From assembly GCA_036311565.1 (NCBI GenBank), contig JAXJPR010000037.1:1-64000 (forward strand): DNA of 64,000 nt, written 5' to 3'. The position numbers and the translations under genes were made by a program. Of the stretch, positions 52,592-60,692 are shown piece after piece. Each line of letters starts with the position of its first letter. Position 1 is the stretch's first letter. The DNA is from Fimousia sp036311565. GTDB taxonomy: Bacteria > Bacillota > Clostridia > Lachnospirales > Lachnospiraceae. The notes under the pieces were generated by a model. The model worked only from the letters and a program-made list of their open reading frames with translations. It had not been told where the DNA came from and did no database searches.

Positions 52592-53242
52592 TTATTTAAC
52601 AGAATGTAATTCTGAATATCCAAAACCGTTGACTAATGCCTCAATTGGTTTTCCTTGTTGGCAATATGGACAATCATGACGAGAATAAGTATGATAATTT
52701 GGAATGTCTTTTTTATGAAAAATAGAATAGATAGGAAGTCCATGGTACTGATCAATCGTACTGAATATGGATGAAATCCCCTGCAGCTGCCCGCCATAAA
52801 AATGGATACATTCCATACTTTGCTTGATTGTAATACCGGTTGTGACCGAAGCCATAAGCAAAATTATATTTTTATTATAAAGCATTGGCTGAAGATTTTT
52901 ACGGAAAAATAATTGTCCAAACTGATCCACTTCTGGAGTTACAATGTAAATGGTATTATGCTGATTATGAGTATAAAAACCACTTTCGGATAATTTTTCA
53001 GCTAAAAATGCACCAAGTACTTCTGTTCCATCAAGACATACAATGGTATCAATAATAATATCCCGCCGATAATCGTGAACGAGACAGGATGCGGCGGATT
53101 TCGCCTCACTTTGTCGAATTTTGACAGTAGTAATATCTAAATAATAATTCACATGAGAATTTCTGGTGGCGAAGTGACCAGGGATTACTTTTAATGTAAC
53201 ATTTCCTTTTTTTGAATGAACCGGGATGTTTCTTTCCTCCAT
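52592..53242 (-). CDS. Orotate-phosphoribosyltransferase-like protein
   Basis: A 216-residue type I PRTase-fold protein. The PRPP loop region reads NKNIILLMASVTTGITIKQSM; the two acidic residues usual in this loop (DD/ED before xxTTG) are replaced by A-S, so catalysis or PRPP binding may be altered. IIIDTIVCLDGTEVLGAFLAEKL matches the early nucleotide-binding helix. A C-terminal HDCPYCQQGKP adds a Cys pair. Gene lies divergent from spo0A and ends at a hairpin. Function may be regulatory or scavenging rather than orotate conversion. GGAGGTACTA precedes the ATG. Confidence 0.72.
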   Translation of the reverse strand: MEERNIPVHSKKGNVTLKVIPGHFATRNSHVNYYLDITTVKIRQSEAKSAASCLVHDYRRDIIIDTIVCLDGTEVLGAFLAEKLSESGFYTHNQHNTIYIVTPEVDQFGQLFFRKNLQPMLYNKNIILLMASVTTGITIKQSMECIHFYGGQLQGISSIFSTIDQYHGLPIYSIFHKKDIPNYHTYSRHDCPYCQQGKPIEALVNGFGYSELHSVK

Positions 53243-53539
53243 ATTAGTACCTCCTCCTAAAATCGATGTTTCTCCGCAATAAAATTTGTTTTTTTAATTA
53301 TATTATAGATGCAGGATTTCTTCAAATAAATTTCAAAAGTTTGCATTTTATGAGAAATCCCAGTCAACGTTTTTCAACAAATACGAGAAATGCGCTGGTA
53401 AAAACATCTGTTTTTCATCAAATTTTTGGAAATTGTGGAGAATGATAGGAAAACTTGCGAACGATACCATCTGTTTGATCGAATAAGAAAATTGTATAAT
53501 TAGCAGGTAATCAGGAACAAAATAAAAGGAGGACATAGA

Positions 53540-54337
53540 ATGAGCAAGATTCATGTAGGAATTGCTGATGATAATACGAGGATGATAGAAATTATGGATC
53601 AGTTGTTTGAAGAAGATCAGGATATCCAGGTTGTAGGCCATGCATCCGATGGAATGGAAGCAATTGAAATGATTAAAACCAGAGAACCAGATGTGGTAAT
53701 TTTAGATATTATTATGCCAAAACTGGATGGACTGGGAGTTATGGAAAGAGTCAAAAATGATAAAGAAATTTCGAAATGTCCTGCATTTATCATATTAACA
53801 GCGATGGGGCAGGAAACCGTAACGGAAGAAGCTTTTGAACTCGGAGCATCTTATTATATTTTGAAGCCTTTTGATGGTCATTCCGTCATAAAGAAAGTGA
53901 AACAGGCACAAGAGAAAAAGGACAGGAATAATAGAAAATATATCTCATCTGAAGAAAAAGCACAGATAACAATGCACGATTTAGAAGTTATCATTACAAA
54001 TATGATTCATGAGATTGGAGTTCCGGCACATATTAAAGGGTATCAATATCTTAGAGATTCTATTATGCTGGCGGTAGAAGATATGGATATTCTAAATTCC
54101 ATTACAAAACAGTTATATCCATCGATTGCAGAAAAATACCAGACGACTCCAAGCCGGGTAGAGAGAGCAATTCGTCATGCCATAGAAGTAGCATGGGGAC
54201 GGGGAAAGATGGATACGATACATGAGTTATTTGGTTACACCGTACATGCAGAAAAAGGAAAACCGACAAATTCTGAATTTATTGCATTAATTGCTGATAA
54301 AATCAGATTAGAATATGGAAACTATATACGTGAGTAA
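53540..54337 (+). CDS. spo0A: Sporulation master regulator Spo0A
   Basis: A 265-residue response regulator. The receiver keeps Asp10, Asp11, phospho-Asp56, Thr87 and Lys109. The C-terminal sigma-factor-interacting and HTH domain (about 140-265) has EIGVPAHIKGYQYLRDSI, TTPSRVERAIRHAIEVAWGRG and KPTNSEFIALIADKIRLE, which read the 0A box. Phosphorylated Spo0A starts sporulation and acts on metabolism. AGGAGG lies 7 bases before the ATG; a TATAAT box is at 53495-53500. In relatives it follows spoIVB, but here lies about 32 kb away. The 297 bp upstream hold no other gene. Confidence 0.97.
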   Translation: MSKIHVGIADDNTRMIEIMDQLFEEDQDIQVVGHASDGMEAIEMIKTREPDVVILDIIMPKLDGLGVMERVKNDKEISKCPAFIILTAMGQETVTEEAFELGASYYILKPFDGHSVIKKVKQAQEKKDRNNRKYISSEEKAQITMHDLEVIITNMIHEIGVPAHIKGYQYLRDSIMLAVEDMDILNSITKQLYPSIAEKYQTTPSRVERAIRHAIEVAWGRGKMDTIHELFGYTVHAEKGKPTNSEFIALIADKIRLEYGNYIRE

Positions 54338-54353
54338 TGAAAAACTTAGTTGT

Positions 54354-54383
54354 TTGACACTAAATAATAGCAGATGGTAACTT
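54354..54383 (+). promoter_or_regulatory. Possible promoter of the second spo0A-type gene
   Basis: TTGACA (54354-54359), 18 bp, TAACTT (54378-54383), inside the 86-bp gap. The overlapping TTTGACA reads TGTCAAA on the other strand, one mismatch from the 0A box TGTCGAA, so autoregulation by Spo0A is conceivable. Confidence 0.4.
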
Positions 54384-54423
54384 ATTATATATAAGGGGAT
54401 AGTCTTGAAAGGGAGGACGAAAG

Positions 54424-55221
54424 ATGAAAAAGGAACTTAAGGTGATAATCGCAGACAGCAATGCGAAAGATTTAGATGGATTAGCGAATGTGCTTTCAGA
54501 AGAGATGGATGTCATTGGTCTGGCAGACGATGGTAAGTCAGCTTATGAAATGATTGTTGAAAATCAACCAGATATTGTAATCTTGGATGTTATTCTGCCT
54601 GTCATCGATGGGTTTGGAGTAATAGAACAAGTGATTAAGAATTGTAGTGAAATACCACAATTTATTGTTACATCATCTATTGGCACACAAAGTTTGATTG
54701 AGTGTGCCAATAATCTTGGAGTGGCTTATTATATTATGAAGCCATATGATTATCAGATTGTTTGTGAACGAATTAAACAAATTACTGGAATGAAAGAAGG
54801 AAATATATATCATACCCGGGTTCATACCGATGATACGGATGGGTACCGAAGAGAATATAGCGAATATGATATTAAACAGGATGTTACGAATATTATTCAT
54901 GAGCTGGGGATTCCGGCACATATAAAAGGATATCAGTATATTAGAGAAGGAATTATCATGGCGATTGAAGATGTGAATATGATGAATTATATTACAAAAT
55001 TGCTGTATCCGACGATTGCAAAAAAATATAAAACAACTTCTAGTAGTGTAGAACGAGCAATCAGACATGCCATTGAGGTCGCTTGGAGCAGAGGAAGAAT
55101 AGAAATTCTTGAGGAAATGTTTGGCTATTCAGTTCAGGGTGACCGCGGAAAACCAACAAACTCAGAATTTATTGCTTTAATCGCGGATAAGTTACGTCTG
55201 CAGTATCGAATGCATGCATAA
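54424..55221 (+). CDS. Second Spo0A-type response regulator (tandem paralogue)
   Basis: A 265-residue protein with the same two-domain layout as Spo0A. The DNA-binding domain is nearly the same (HELGIPAHIKGYQYIREG, SSSVERAIRHAIEVAWSRG, KPTNSEFIALIADKLRLQ), so it should bind 0A-like boxes. The receiver differs more: the acidic pocket is D11-S12 (S where Spo0A has D11), the phospho-acceptor is Asp55, Thr is Ser84, Lys106 is kept. Loss of one Mg2+-binding acid may alter phosphorylation. The linker (about 118-140) is hydrophilic and unlike its neighbour's. GGGAGGACGAA precedes the ATG. Whether it activates, competes with or dimerises with Spo0A is unknown. Confidence 0.93.
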   Translation: MKKELKVIIADSNAKDLDGLANVLSEEMDVIGLADDGKSAYEMIVENQPDIVILDVILPVIDGFGVIEQVIKNCSEIPQFIVTSSIGTQSLIECANNLGVAYYIMKPYDYQIVCERIKQITGMKEGNIYHTRVHTDDTDGYRREYSEYDIKQDVTNIIHELGIPAHIKGYQYIREGIIMAIEDVNMMNYITKLLYPTIAKKYKTTSSSVERAIRHAIEVAWSRGRIEILEEMFGYSVQGDRGKPTNSEFIALIADKLRLQYRMHA

Positions 55222-55226
55222 ACAAT

Positions 55227-55255
55227 TTGTTTTATATTCTGCACAATGTTATAAT
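55227..55255 (+). promoter_or_regulatory. Promoter of glgA
   Basis: TTGTTT (55227-55232), 17 bp, TATAAT (55250-55255), 29 bp before the start codon. Confidence 0.65.
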
Positions 55256-55283
55256 AGATACATATAACGTAGGAGGAAAGGTT

Positions 55284-56723
55284 ATGAAAAAAATATTATT
55301 TGTTGCATCTGAAAGTGTACCATTTATTAAAACAGGAGGACTTGCAGATGTTGTAGGAACATTACCAAAAAGTTTCGATAAAAGCAAATATGATGTCAGA
55401 GTAGTTCTGCCTAATTATATGTGTATCGATGAAAAATATCGTAAGGCTATGAAAGATGTTACGAATTTTAAGATGGACTTGTCATGGAGATACCAGTATG
55501 TAGGGATTAAAGAGTTAGAACTTGAGGGTGTTACGTTTTATTTTATCGATAATTTATTTTATTTTACAGGAGAGAAACCATATGGAGATATGCAAATGGA
55601 TATTGAGAAATTCTGTTATTTCTCCAAAGCAGCTTTAGCAATTCTTCCAGTGATTGGCTTTCAGCCAGATATTATCCACTGTCATGACTGGCAGGCGGGG
55701 TTGGTTCCTGTATACTTAAAAACTCTATTTGCAGGACAGGACTTTTATAAAAAGATAAAAACTATTATGACCATTCATAATTTAAGATTTCAGGGTATGA
55801 CAGGTATGGATCGCATGATGGACATCTCCGGTCTGCATTCTGATTTATTTACAGAAGATAAGATGGGATCATTTGGTTGTGGTAATATGTTAAAAGGTGG
55901 AATTACTTTTGCAGATAAGGTCACAACAGTAAGCGAAACATACGCGGAAGAGATTCAGACAGCATATTTTGGAGAAAAGCTGGATGCCTTGCTTCGATAC
56001 CGCAGAGAAGATTTGTCAGGAATTGTAAACGGCATTGATTATGATGCTTATAATCCAATGACAGATAAACAGATTTCATATGGATATGATGCAGAGAACT
56101 TTTTGCAGGGTAAGAGAGAGAATAAAATGGCTCTTCAAAGAGAAACTGCATTGCCAGTAGATCCAGATAAATTTGTGATTGGTATTATCTCTAGATTAAC
56201 TGACCAAAAAGGATTAGATCTGATAGATCGTGTTATGAATGAAATTTGTAGTGAAGATCTTCAGTTTGTGGTTTTAGGTACTGGAGAATATCGATATGAG
56301 CAAATGTTTTGTTATTATCAGGAAGCATATCCTCAAAAAGTATCAGCGAATATCTTTTATTCTGAAAAATTGTCTAAGATGATGTATGCTGGATGTGATG
56401 CAATTCTAATGCCTTCATTATTTGAACCATGTGGATTGTGTCAGCTGATGGCACTTCGTTATGGAACAGTACCGATTGTTCGGGAAACTGGTGGATTAAA
56501 AGATACAGTAGAAGCGTATAATGAGATTACAAAAACTGGAAATGGATTTAGTTTTACAAATTATAATGCCCACGATATGTTATATACCATTCAGTATGCA
56601 ATTAGAACGTATCAAAATCACCGGGACGATTGGAACCGGATAGTTAAAAGGGGAATGCTGAAAGATTATTCATGGAAACATTCTGCGAAAATTTACGAAA
56701 AGTTGTATGATGCAATGAACTAG
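55284..56723 (+). CDS. glgA: Glycogen synthase (ADP-glucose type)
   Basis: A 479-residue GT5 enzyme. The ADP-glucose motif KTGGLADVVGTLP lies near 15-27, HDWQAGLVP near 133, and the C-terminal GISRLTDQKGLDLI and LMPSLFEPCGLCQLMALRYGTVP with the catalytic Glu. It elongates alpha-1,4-glucan. ATG 55284 follows AGGAGGAAAGG; in-frame starts upstream overlap the promoter. No other glg gene is next to it. In spore formers glycogen is often stored before sporulation, which could explain proximity to spo0A, but this is inference. Confidence 0.95.
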   Translation: MKKILFVASESVPFIKTGGLADVVGTLPKSFDKSKYDVRVVLPNYMCIDEKYRKAMKDVTNFKMDLSWRYQYVGIKELELEGVTFYFIDNLFYFTGEKPYGDMQMDIEKFCYFSKAALAILPVIGFQPDIIHCHDWQAGLVPVYLKTLFAGQDFYKKIKTIMTIHNLRFQGMTGMDRMMDISGLHSDLFTEDKMGSFGCGNMLKGGITFADKVTTVSETYAEEIQTAYFGEKLDALLRYRREDLSGIVNGIDYDAYNPMTDKQISYGYDAENFLQGKRENKMALQRETALPVDPDKFVIGIISRLTDQKGLDLIDRVMNEICSEDLQFVVLGTGEYRYEQMFCYYQEAYPQKVSANIFYSEKLSKMMYAGCDAILMPSLFEPCGLCQLMALRYGTVPIVRETGGLKDTVEAYNEITKTGNGFSFTNYNAHDMLYTIQYAIRTYQNHRDDWNRIVKRGMLKDYSWKHSAKIYEKLYDAMN

Positions 56724-56738
56724 ATAGAAAGAAATAAG

Positions 56739-56773
56739 AAAAAGTGGATTAGATTTGTCTAATCCACTTTTTT
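56739..56773. terminator. Terminator between glgA and rqcH
   Basis: AAAAAGTGGATTAGA and TCTAATCCACTTTTTT form a 14-15-bp perfect stem with a 4-base loop. It includes the last codons of the convergent rqcH and should act in both directions. Confidence 0.9.
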
Positions 56774-58501
56774 AATATTATTGATATCTGGTTCAATCAT
56801 AAGAGAGTAGTTGGTATGATAAATAACAAAACCAGGTTTTCCACCGGGTGTCTTTTTCAAATGTTTTCTTTGTATATAATCAATTTCTACTTTTGGTGCA
56901 TTTTTTCCTTTTGAGTAATATGCAGCAAGTCGACCAGCTTCTTCGAAAGTGCGGTCTGGCAGTTCTTCTCCATGAGGTACTTTTACGATAACATGAGAAC
57001 CTGCCATTTGTTTTGCATGGAACCACCAGTCATTTCCGGTGGCAAATTTGAAACTGAGCAATTCATTTTGGTAATTATTCTTTCCAACATAGATATGGTA
57101 TCCATCACTGGAAAGATAATGCAGTGGTCTGGATTTTGATTTTTTCATTTTCTGATTGCCGCGTCTTCGTTTAATATACCCAAAATCCATTAATTCTTCT
57201 TTTAATTCTATGAGGTCTTCTTCCTCTAAAGCAATATCCAAAGCATTGCTGATGGATTCGAGGTGCTCTACTTCCTGTTTTGTTTCTAATGTTAATACAG
57301 AGAGTGCTTCATAAGTTCGCTTTAATTTATTATATTTTGCAAAATACTTTTTTGCATTTTCCAGTGGAGATCTGGTTGGGTCTAAAGGAATCGTGATTTC
57401 TTCGCTTGTATAATAATTAAAGCAGGTCAGGGATTTTGCATTTTTTTCTGCGTGATATCCATAAGTATTTAATAATTCACCATAAATCCGATATTTTTCC
57501 CGCTTTTTTGTATCTCTTAACTGTCTCATCTGAAGATCATACTTTTTACTGGAGCGTTCCAGTGCTGTACTGACAATCTTGCGTAAATCCACAGATTTCT
57601 GCTTAATTCTGGTGACTTTTTCTTTCATGAAGTAATAATTTTGAAGAACTTCAGAGATAGAAGCATATTCTTTTGGCTGACAATTTTGATAAGAAGTTAA
57701 TAAAATAGAAGAAAATTCCATTGGTTCGTTCTTATGAAGAATGATATTCGGATGGAAAGAACCATGCTTTATTTGCTCTGATAATTTTATAAATTCTCCA
57801 TAAAGTCTTGCTGCCTGTTCCTCTGTCAGAGAAGCAGTGGAATCACTGCCATCCAGGCCAGCGCGATAGCACAATTCGTTGGCAATCAATGGGCTGATTC
57901 CAGTTACAGAAGTATAAATACTTTTGCAAATGGTAGCAGGTTTTTTACAAATCGTATCCAAAAAGTAGCATAAATCTACTTCGTATGGAGGAATTTTTCC
58001 CTGGGAAGGAGGATATTCATATTGTCTTCCAGGTAAAACTTCCCGGACAGAACTAATCTGAGTAGAAATATGTTTAATGCTGTCGATAATACGTCCATCT
58101 TCATTCGTAAAAATAATATTGCTGTGTTTCCCCATGATTTCAATGATGAGTTTCTTTTTGCATAAATCACCTAATTCATTCAGGTGTTCAATTGTAAATA
58201 CTAAAATACGTTCAAAATTTGGCTGTTCAATTCCGATAATTCTTCCGTTATTAATGTGTTTTCTTAAAAGCATACAGAAATTAGGAGCCTGTACAGGATT
58301 GTTCTTTGTTTCTGTTGTCAGGTAGACCAACGGAAGGCTGGCGCTGGCAGACAGAAGCAGCCGGTAAGTAGAACGGTTATTTTTAATGATTAATGTCAGT
58401 TCATCGCTTTCAGGCTGATATATCTTATAAATACGACCACCGATTAAAGAATCACGGCAGTCTTTTGCAAGGTTCGAAATGACTAGTCCGTCTAATGCCA
58501 T
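56759..58501 (-). CDS. rqcH: Rqc2 homologue RqcH (NFACT protein)
   Basis: A 580-residue NFACT protein: NFACT-N (about 1-150: ALDGLVISNLAKD, LIIEIMGKHSNII), HhH region, long coiled coil (about 280-440, with KKYFAKYNKLKR) and NFACT-R (about 450-565: DGYHIYVGKNNYQNELLSF, DWWFHAKQMAGSHVIVK). In Bacillus RqcH binds obstructed 50S subunits and recruits tRNA-Ala to add alanine tails. At the functionally key DR pair (97/98) this protein reads Glu97-Arg98. Also annotated as fibronectin-binding protein FbpA. AAGGAGG precedes the ATG. Confidence 0.94.
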   Translation of the reverse strand: MALDGLVISNLAKDCRDSLIGGRIYKIYQPESDELTLIIKNNRSTYRLLLSASASLPLVYLTTETKNNPVQAPNFCMLLRKHINNGRIIGIEQPNFERILVFTIEHLNELGDLCKKKLIIEIMGKHSNIIFTNEDGRIIDSIKHISTQISSVREVLPGRQYEYPPSQGKIPPYEVDLCYFLDTICKKPATICKSIYTSVTGISPLIANELCYRAGLDGSDSTASLTEEQAARLYGEFIKLSEQIKHGSFHPNIILHKNEPMEFSSILLTSYQNCQPKEYASISEVLQNYYFMKEKVTRIKQKSVDLRKIVSTALERSSKKYDLQMRQLRDTKKREKYRIYGELLNTYGYHAEKNAKSLTCFNYYTSEEITIPLDPTRSPLENAKKYFAKYNKLKRTYEALSVLTLETKQEVEHLESISNALDIALEEEDLIELKEELMDFGYIKRRRGNQKMKKSKSRPLHYLSSDGYHIYVGKNNYQNELLSFKFATGNDWWFHAKQMAGSHVIVKVPHGEELPDRTFEEAGRLAAYYSKGKNAPKVEIDYIQRKHLKKTPGGKPGFVIYHTNYSLMIEPDINNIKKVD

Positions 58502-58646
58502 AAGGTACCTCCTTAAATGAATCTTTGATTTGCATAAATGAGGTTTTTGTTCATTATGCTAATTATTTAGTATATCATTAATTAAATAGAAATGATAGTT
58601 TTATTTGTTTTTTTTAAGTTCTTATGATAAACTAACTGGATAGAGA

Positions 58647-58675
58647 TTGACAATAAAGTATCTTGTTGATAATAT
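58647..58675 (+). promoter_or_regulatory. Promoter of the his operon
   Basis: Consensus -35 TTGACA (58647-58652), 17 bp, TAATAT (58670-58675), 79 bp before hisZ. The leader holds no T-box or attenuator that I can see. Confidence 0.75.
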
Positions 58676-58753
58676 GTTGTTAGTTTGTTTTAGTAATGAA
58701 TTAGCACTTTACCTTAATAAAGCGGTTAAAATTAATGAAATGAGGAGCGGATT

Positions 58754-60016
58754 ATGAATAAAAAACTTTTGCATACACCAGAAGGTGTTCGTGACATATA
58801 TAATGGTGAATATAATAAAAAAGTTAAAATTGAAGAAAAATTAACAGAAGTATTAGACTTATATGGTTACAAAGGAATTCAGACACCAATGTTTGAATTT
58901 TTTGATATATTTAATCATGAAAAGGGAACGGTTTCTTCAAAAGAAATGTACAAATTCTTTGATCGGGAAGGCAATACTTTGGTACTTCGTCCAGATATGA
59001 CACCTTCGATTGCACGTTGTGTCGCAAAATATTATGACACAGATGAACTTCCGATTAGACTGGGATATAAAGGGAATACATTTATTAATAACTCCAGTTA
59101 TCAGGGAAAATTAAAAGAAACGACTCATGTTGGTGCAGAACTTGTTAATGATAATAGTTCAAGTGGTGATGCAGAGATTATTGCTATGGCAATTCATTCA
59201 TTTTTATCCGTAGGAATTACTGATTTTACGGTTGATATTGGTCAGGTAGAATTTTATCAGGGAATTGTTAACGAATTTCATATTGTGGGCGAAGAGGAAG
59301 AACATCTTCGTGAATTAATTCGTAATAAGAATTATTTTGGTCTTGAAGAATTTGTGGAAAATGCAGATATTTCAGAAGAAGGAAAAGAAGTATTACTGAA
59401 GTTTTCTGAATTATATGGCGGATATGAGATTTTAGATGTTGCAAAGCACCTGACTTATAATAGTACTGCGCGCCATGCAGTAGAGCACTTAGAAAGTGTC
59501 TATCGTATTTTATCTGTTTATGGATATGAAAAATATGTCAGCTTTGATTTGGGAATGCTTAATAAATACAATTATTATACAGGAATTATTTTCAAAGGAT
59601 ATACGTATGGTACTGGGGATGCTGTCATCAAAGGTGGACGTTATGATAACCTTCTTGGACAATATGGAAAAAAAGCGCCATCTGTTGGTTTTGCAGTAAA
59701 TGTGGATGAATTGATGCTTGCCATGACCAGTCAGAAAATTTCTTTGGATGATAATAGAAAGAAAAAGATGATTGTTTACCATGGAGCAGGGTATAAACCA
59801 GCTATTGAGCTAGCTGCTGTATTCCGTAAACATGGTATTATCTGTGAAGTTATGCGCTTATTCCAGGGAAAGCCAATTGAAGAGTATATCAAAGTGGCAA
59901 AAGAACAAGGCATGGAACATATTTGTTATTTTGAAGATAAAGGTCTGGTGTGGATGATTTATACAGAAACTGGAAAAATTGAGCGTGTTGGCAGAATCGA
60001 AGATTTGAAGAAATAG
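58754..60016 (+). CDS. hisZ: ATP phosphoribosyltransferase regulatory subunit
   Basis: A 420-residue paralogue of histidyl-tRNA synthetase lacking the anticodon-binding function. TPEGVRDIYNGE at the N-terminus, MFEFFDIFNHEKG, LVLRPDMTPSIARCV and GGRYDNLLGQYGKKAPSVGFAVNVD (quoted in part) are class II synthetase-like motifs. HisZ assembles with short HisG into the active, histidine-inhibited enzyme. ATGAGGAGCGG precedes the ATG. It heads the hisZ-G-D-B-I operon, with 19 bp to hisG. Confidence 0.94.
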   Translation: MNKKLLHTPEGVRDIYNGEYNKKVKIEEKLTEVLDLYGYKGIQTPMFEFFDIFNHEKGTVSSKEMYKFFDREGNTLVLRPDMTPSIARCVAKYYDTDELPIRLGYKGNTFINNSSYQGKLKETTHVGAELVNDNSSSGDAEIIAMAIHSFLSVGITDFTVDIGQVEFYQGIVNEFHIVGEEEEHLRELIRNKNYFGLEEFVENADISEEGKEVLLKFSELYGGYEILDVAKHLTYNSTARHAVEHLESVYRILSVYGYEKYVSFDLGMLNKYNYYTGIIFKGYTYGTGDAVIKGGRYDNLLGQYGKKAPSVGFAVNVDELMLAMTSQKISLDDNRKKKMIVYHGAGYKPAIELAAVFRKHGIICEVMRLFQGKPIEEYIKVAKEQGMEHICYFEDKGLVWMIYTETGKIERVGRIEDLKK

Positions 60017-60035
60017 CAAAGGGGTCAAAAAGAAG

Positions 60036-60689
60036 ATGAGATATTTAACATTTGCATTAGCAAAAGGCCGTCTGGCAAAAAAAGCCATGGCAATGCTGGA
60101 AGAAATGGGTATTACCTGTGAAGAAATGAAAGATGAAAAGACGAGAAAACTGATTTTCGTTAATGAAGAATTAAAATTAAAATTTTTCTTATCTAAAGCA
60201 TCTGATGTACCAACTTATGTAGAATATGGTGCAGCAGATATTGGAATTGTTGGGAAAGATACGATTTTGGAAGAAGGCAGAAATTTATTTGAAGTTTTGG
60301 ATTTGGGATTTGGAAAGTGCAGAATGTGTGTTTGTGGACCAAAATCTGCAAAAAAATATTTAGAAAATAATGAATTAATTCGTGTTGCCTCCAAGTATCC
60401 AAATATTGCAAAAGATTACTTCTATAATAAAAAGCTTCAGACTGTAGAAATTATTAAATTAAATGGTTCTGTAGAATTAGCACCAATTGTTGGCTTAGGA
60501 GAAGTAATTGTTGATATTGTAGAAACAGGAACAACATTAAAGGAAAATGGGCTGGAAGTTCTGGAAGAAATTTGTCCATTGTCTGCCCGTATGGTTGTCA
60601 ACCAGGTAAGTCTTAAAATGGAACAGGAACGCATCCAGAAGATTATTAGTGGTTTAAAAGAACTGACAAAACAAAAAGAAGGGAAATAA
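60036..60689 (+). CDS. hisG: ATP phosphoribosyltransferase, catalytic subunit (short form)
   Basis: A 217-residue short HisG, lacking the C-terminal regulatory domain and therefore needing HisZ. Substrate motifs: LAKGRLAKKA, AADIGIVGKD, the signature ELAPIVGLGEVIVDIVETGTTLKENGL (quoted in part around the PRPP loop). It starts histidine synthesis by joining ATP and PRPP. It ends 3 bp before hisD. Confidence 0.96.
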   Translation: MRYLTFALAKGRLAKKAMAMLEEMGITCEEMKDEKTRKLIFVNEELKLKFFLSKASDVPTYVEYGAADIGIVGKDTILEEGRNLFEVLDLGFGKCRMCVCGPKSAKKYLENNELIRVASKYPNIAKDYFYNKKLQTVEIIKLNGSVELAPIVGLGEVIVDIVETGTTLKENGLEVLEEICPLSARMVVNQVSLKMEQERIQKIISGLKELTKQKEGK

Positions 60690-60692
60690 AAC

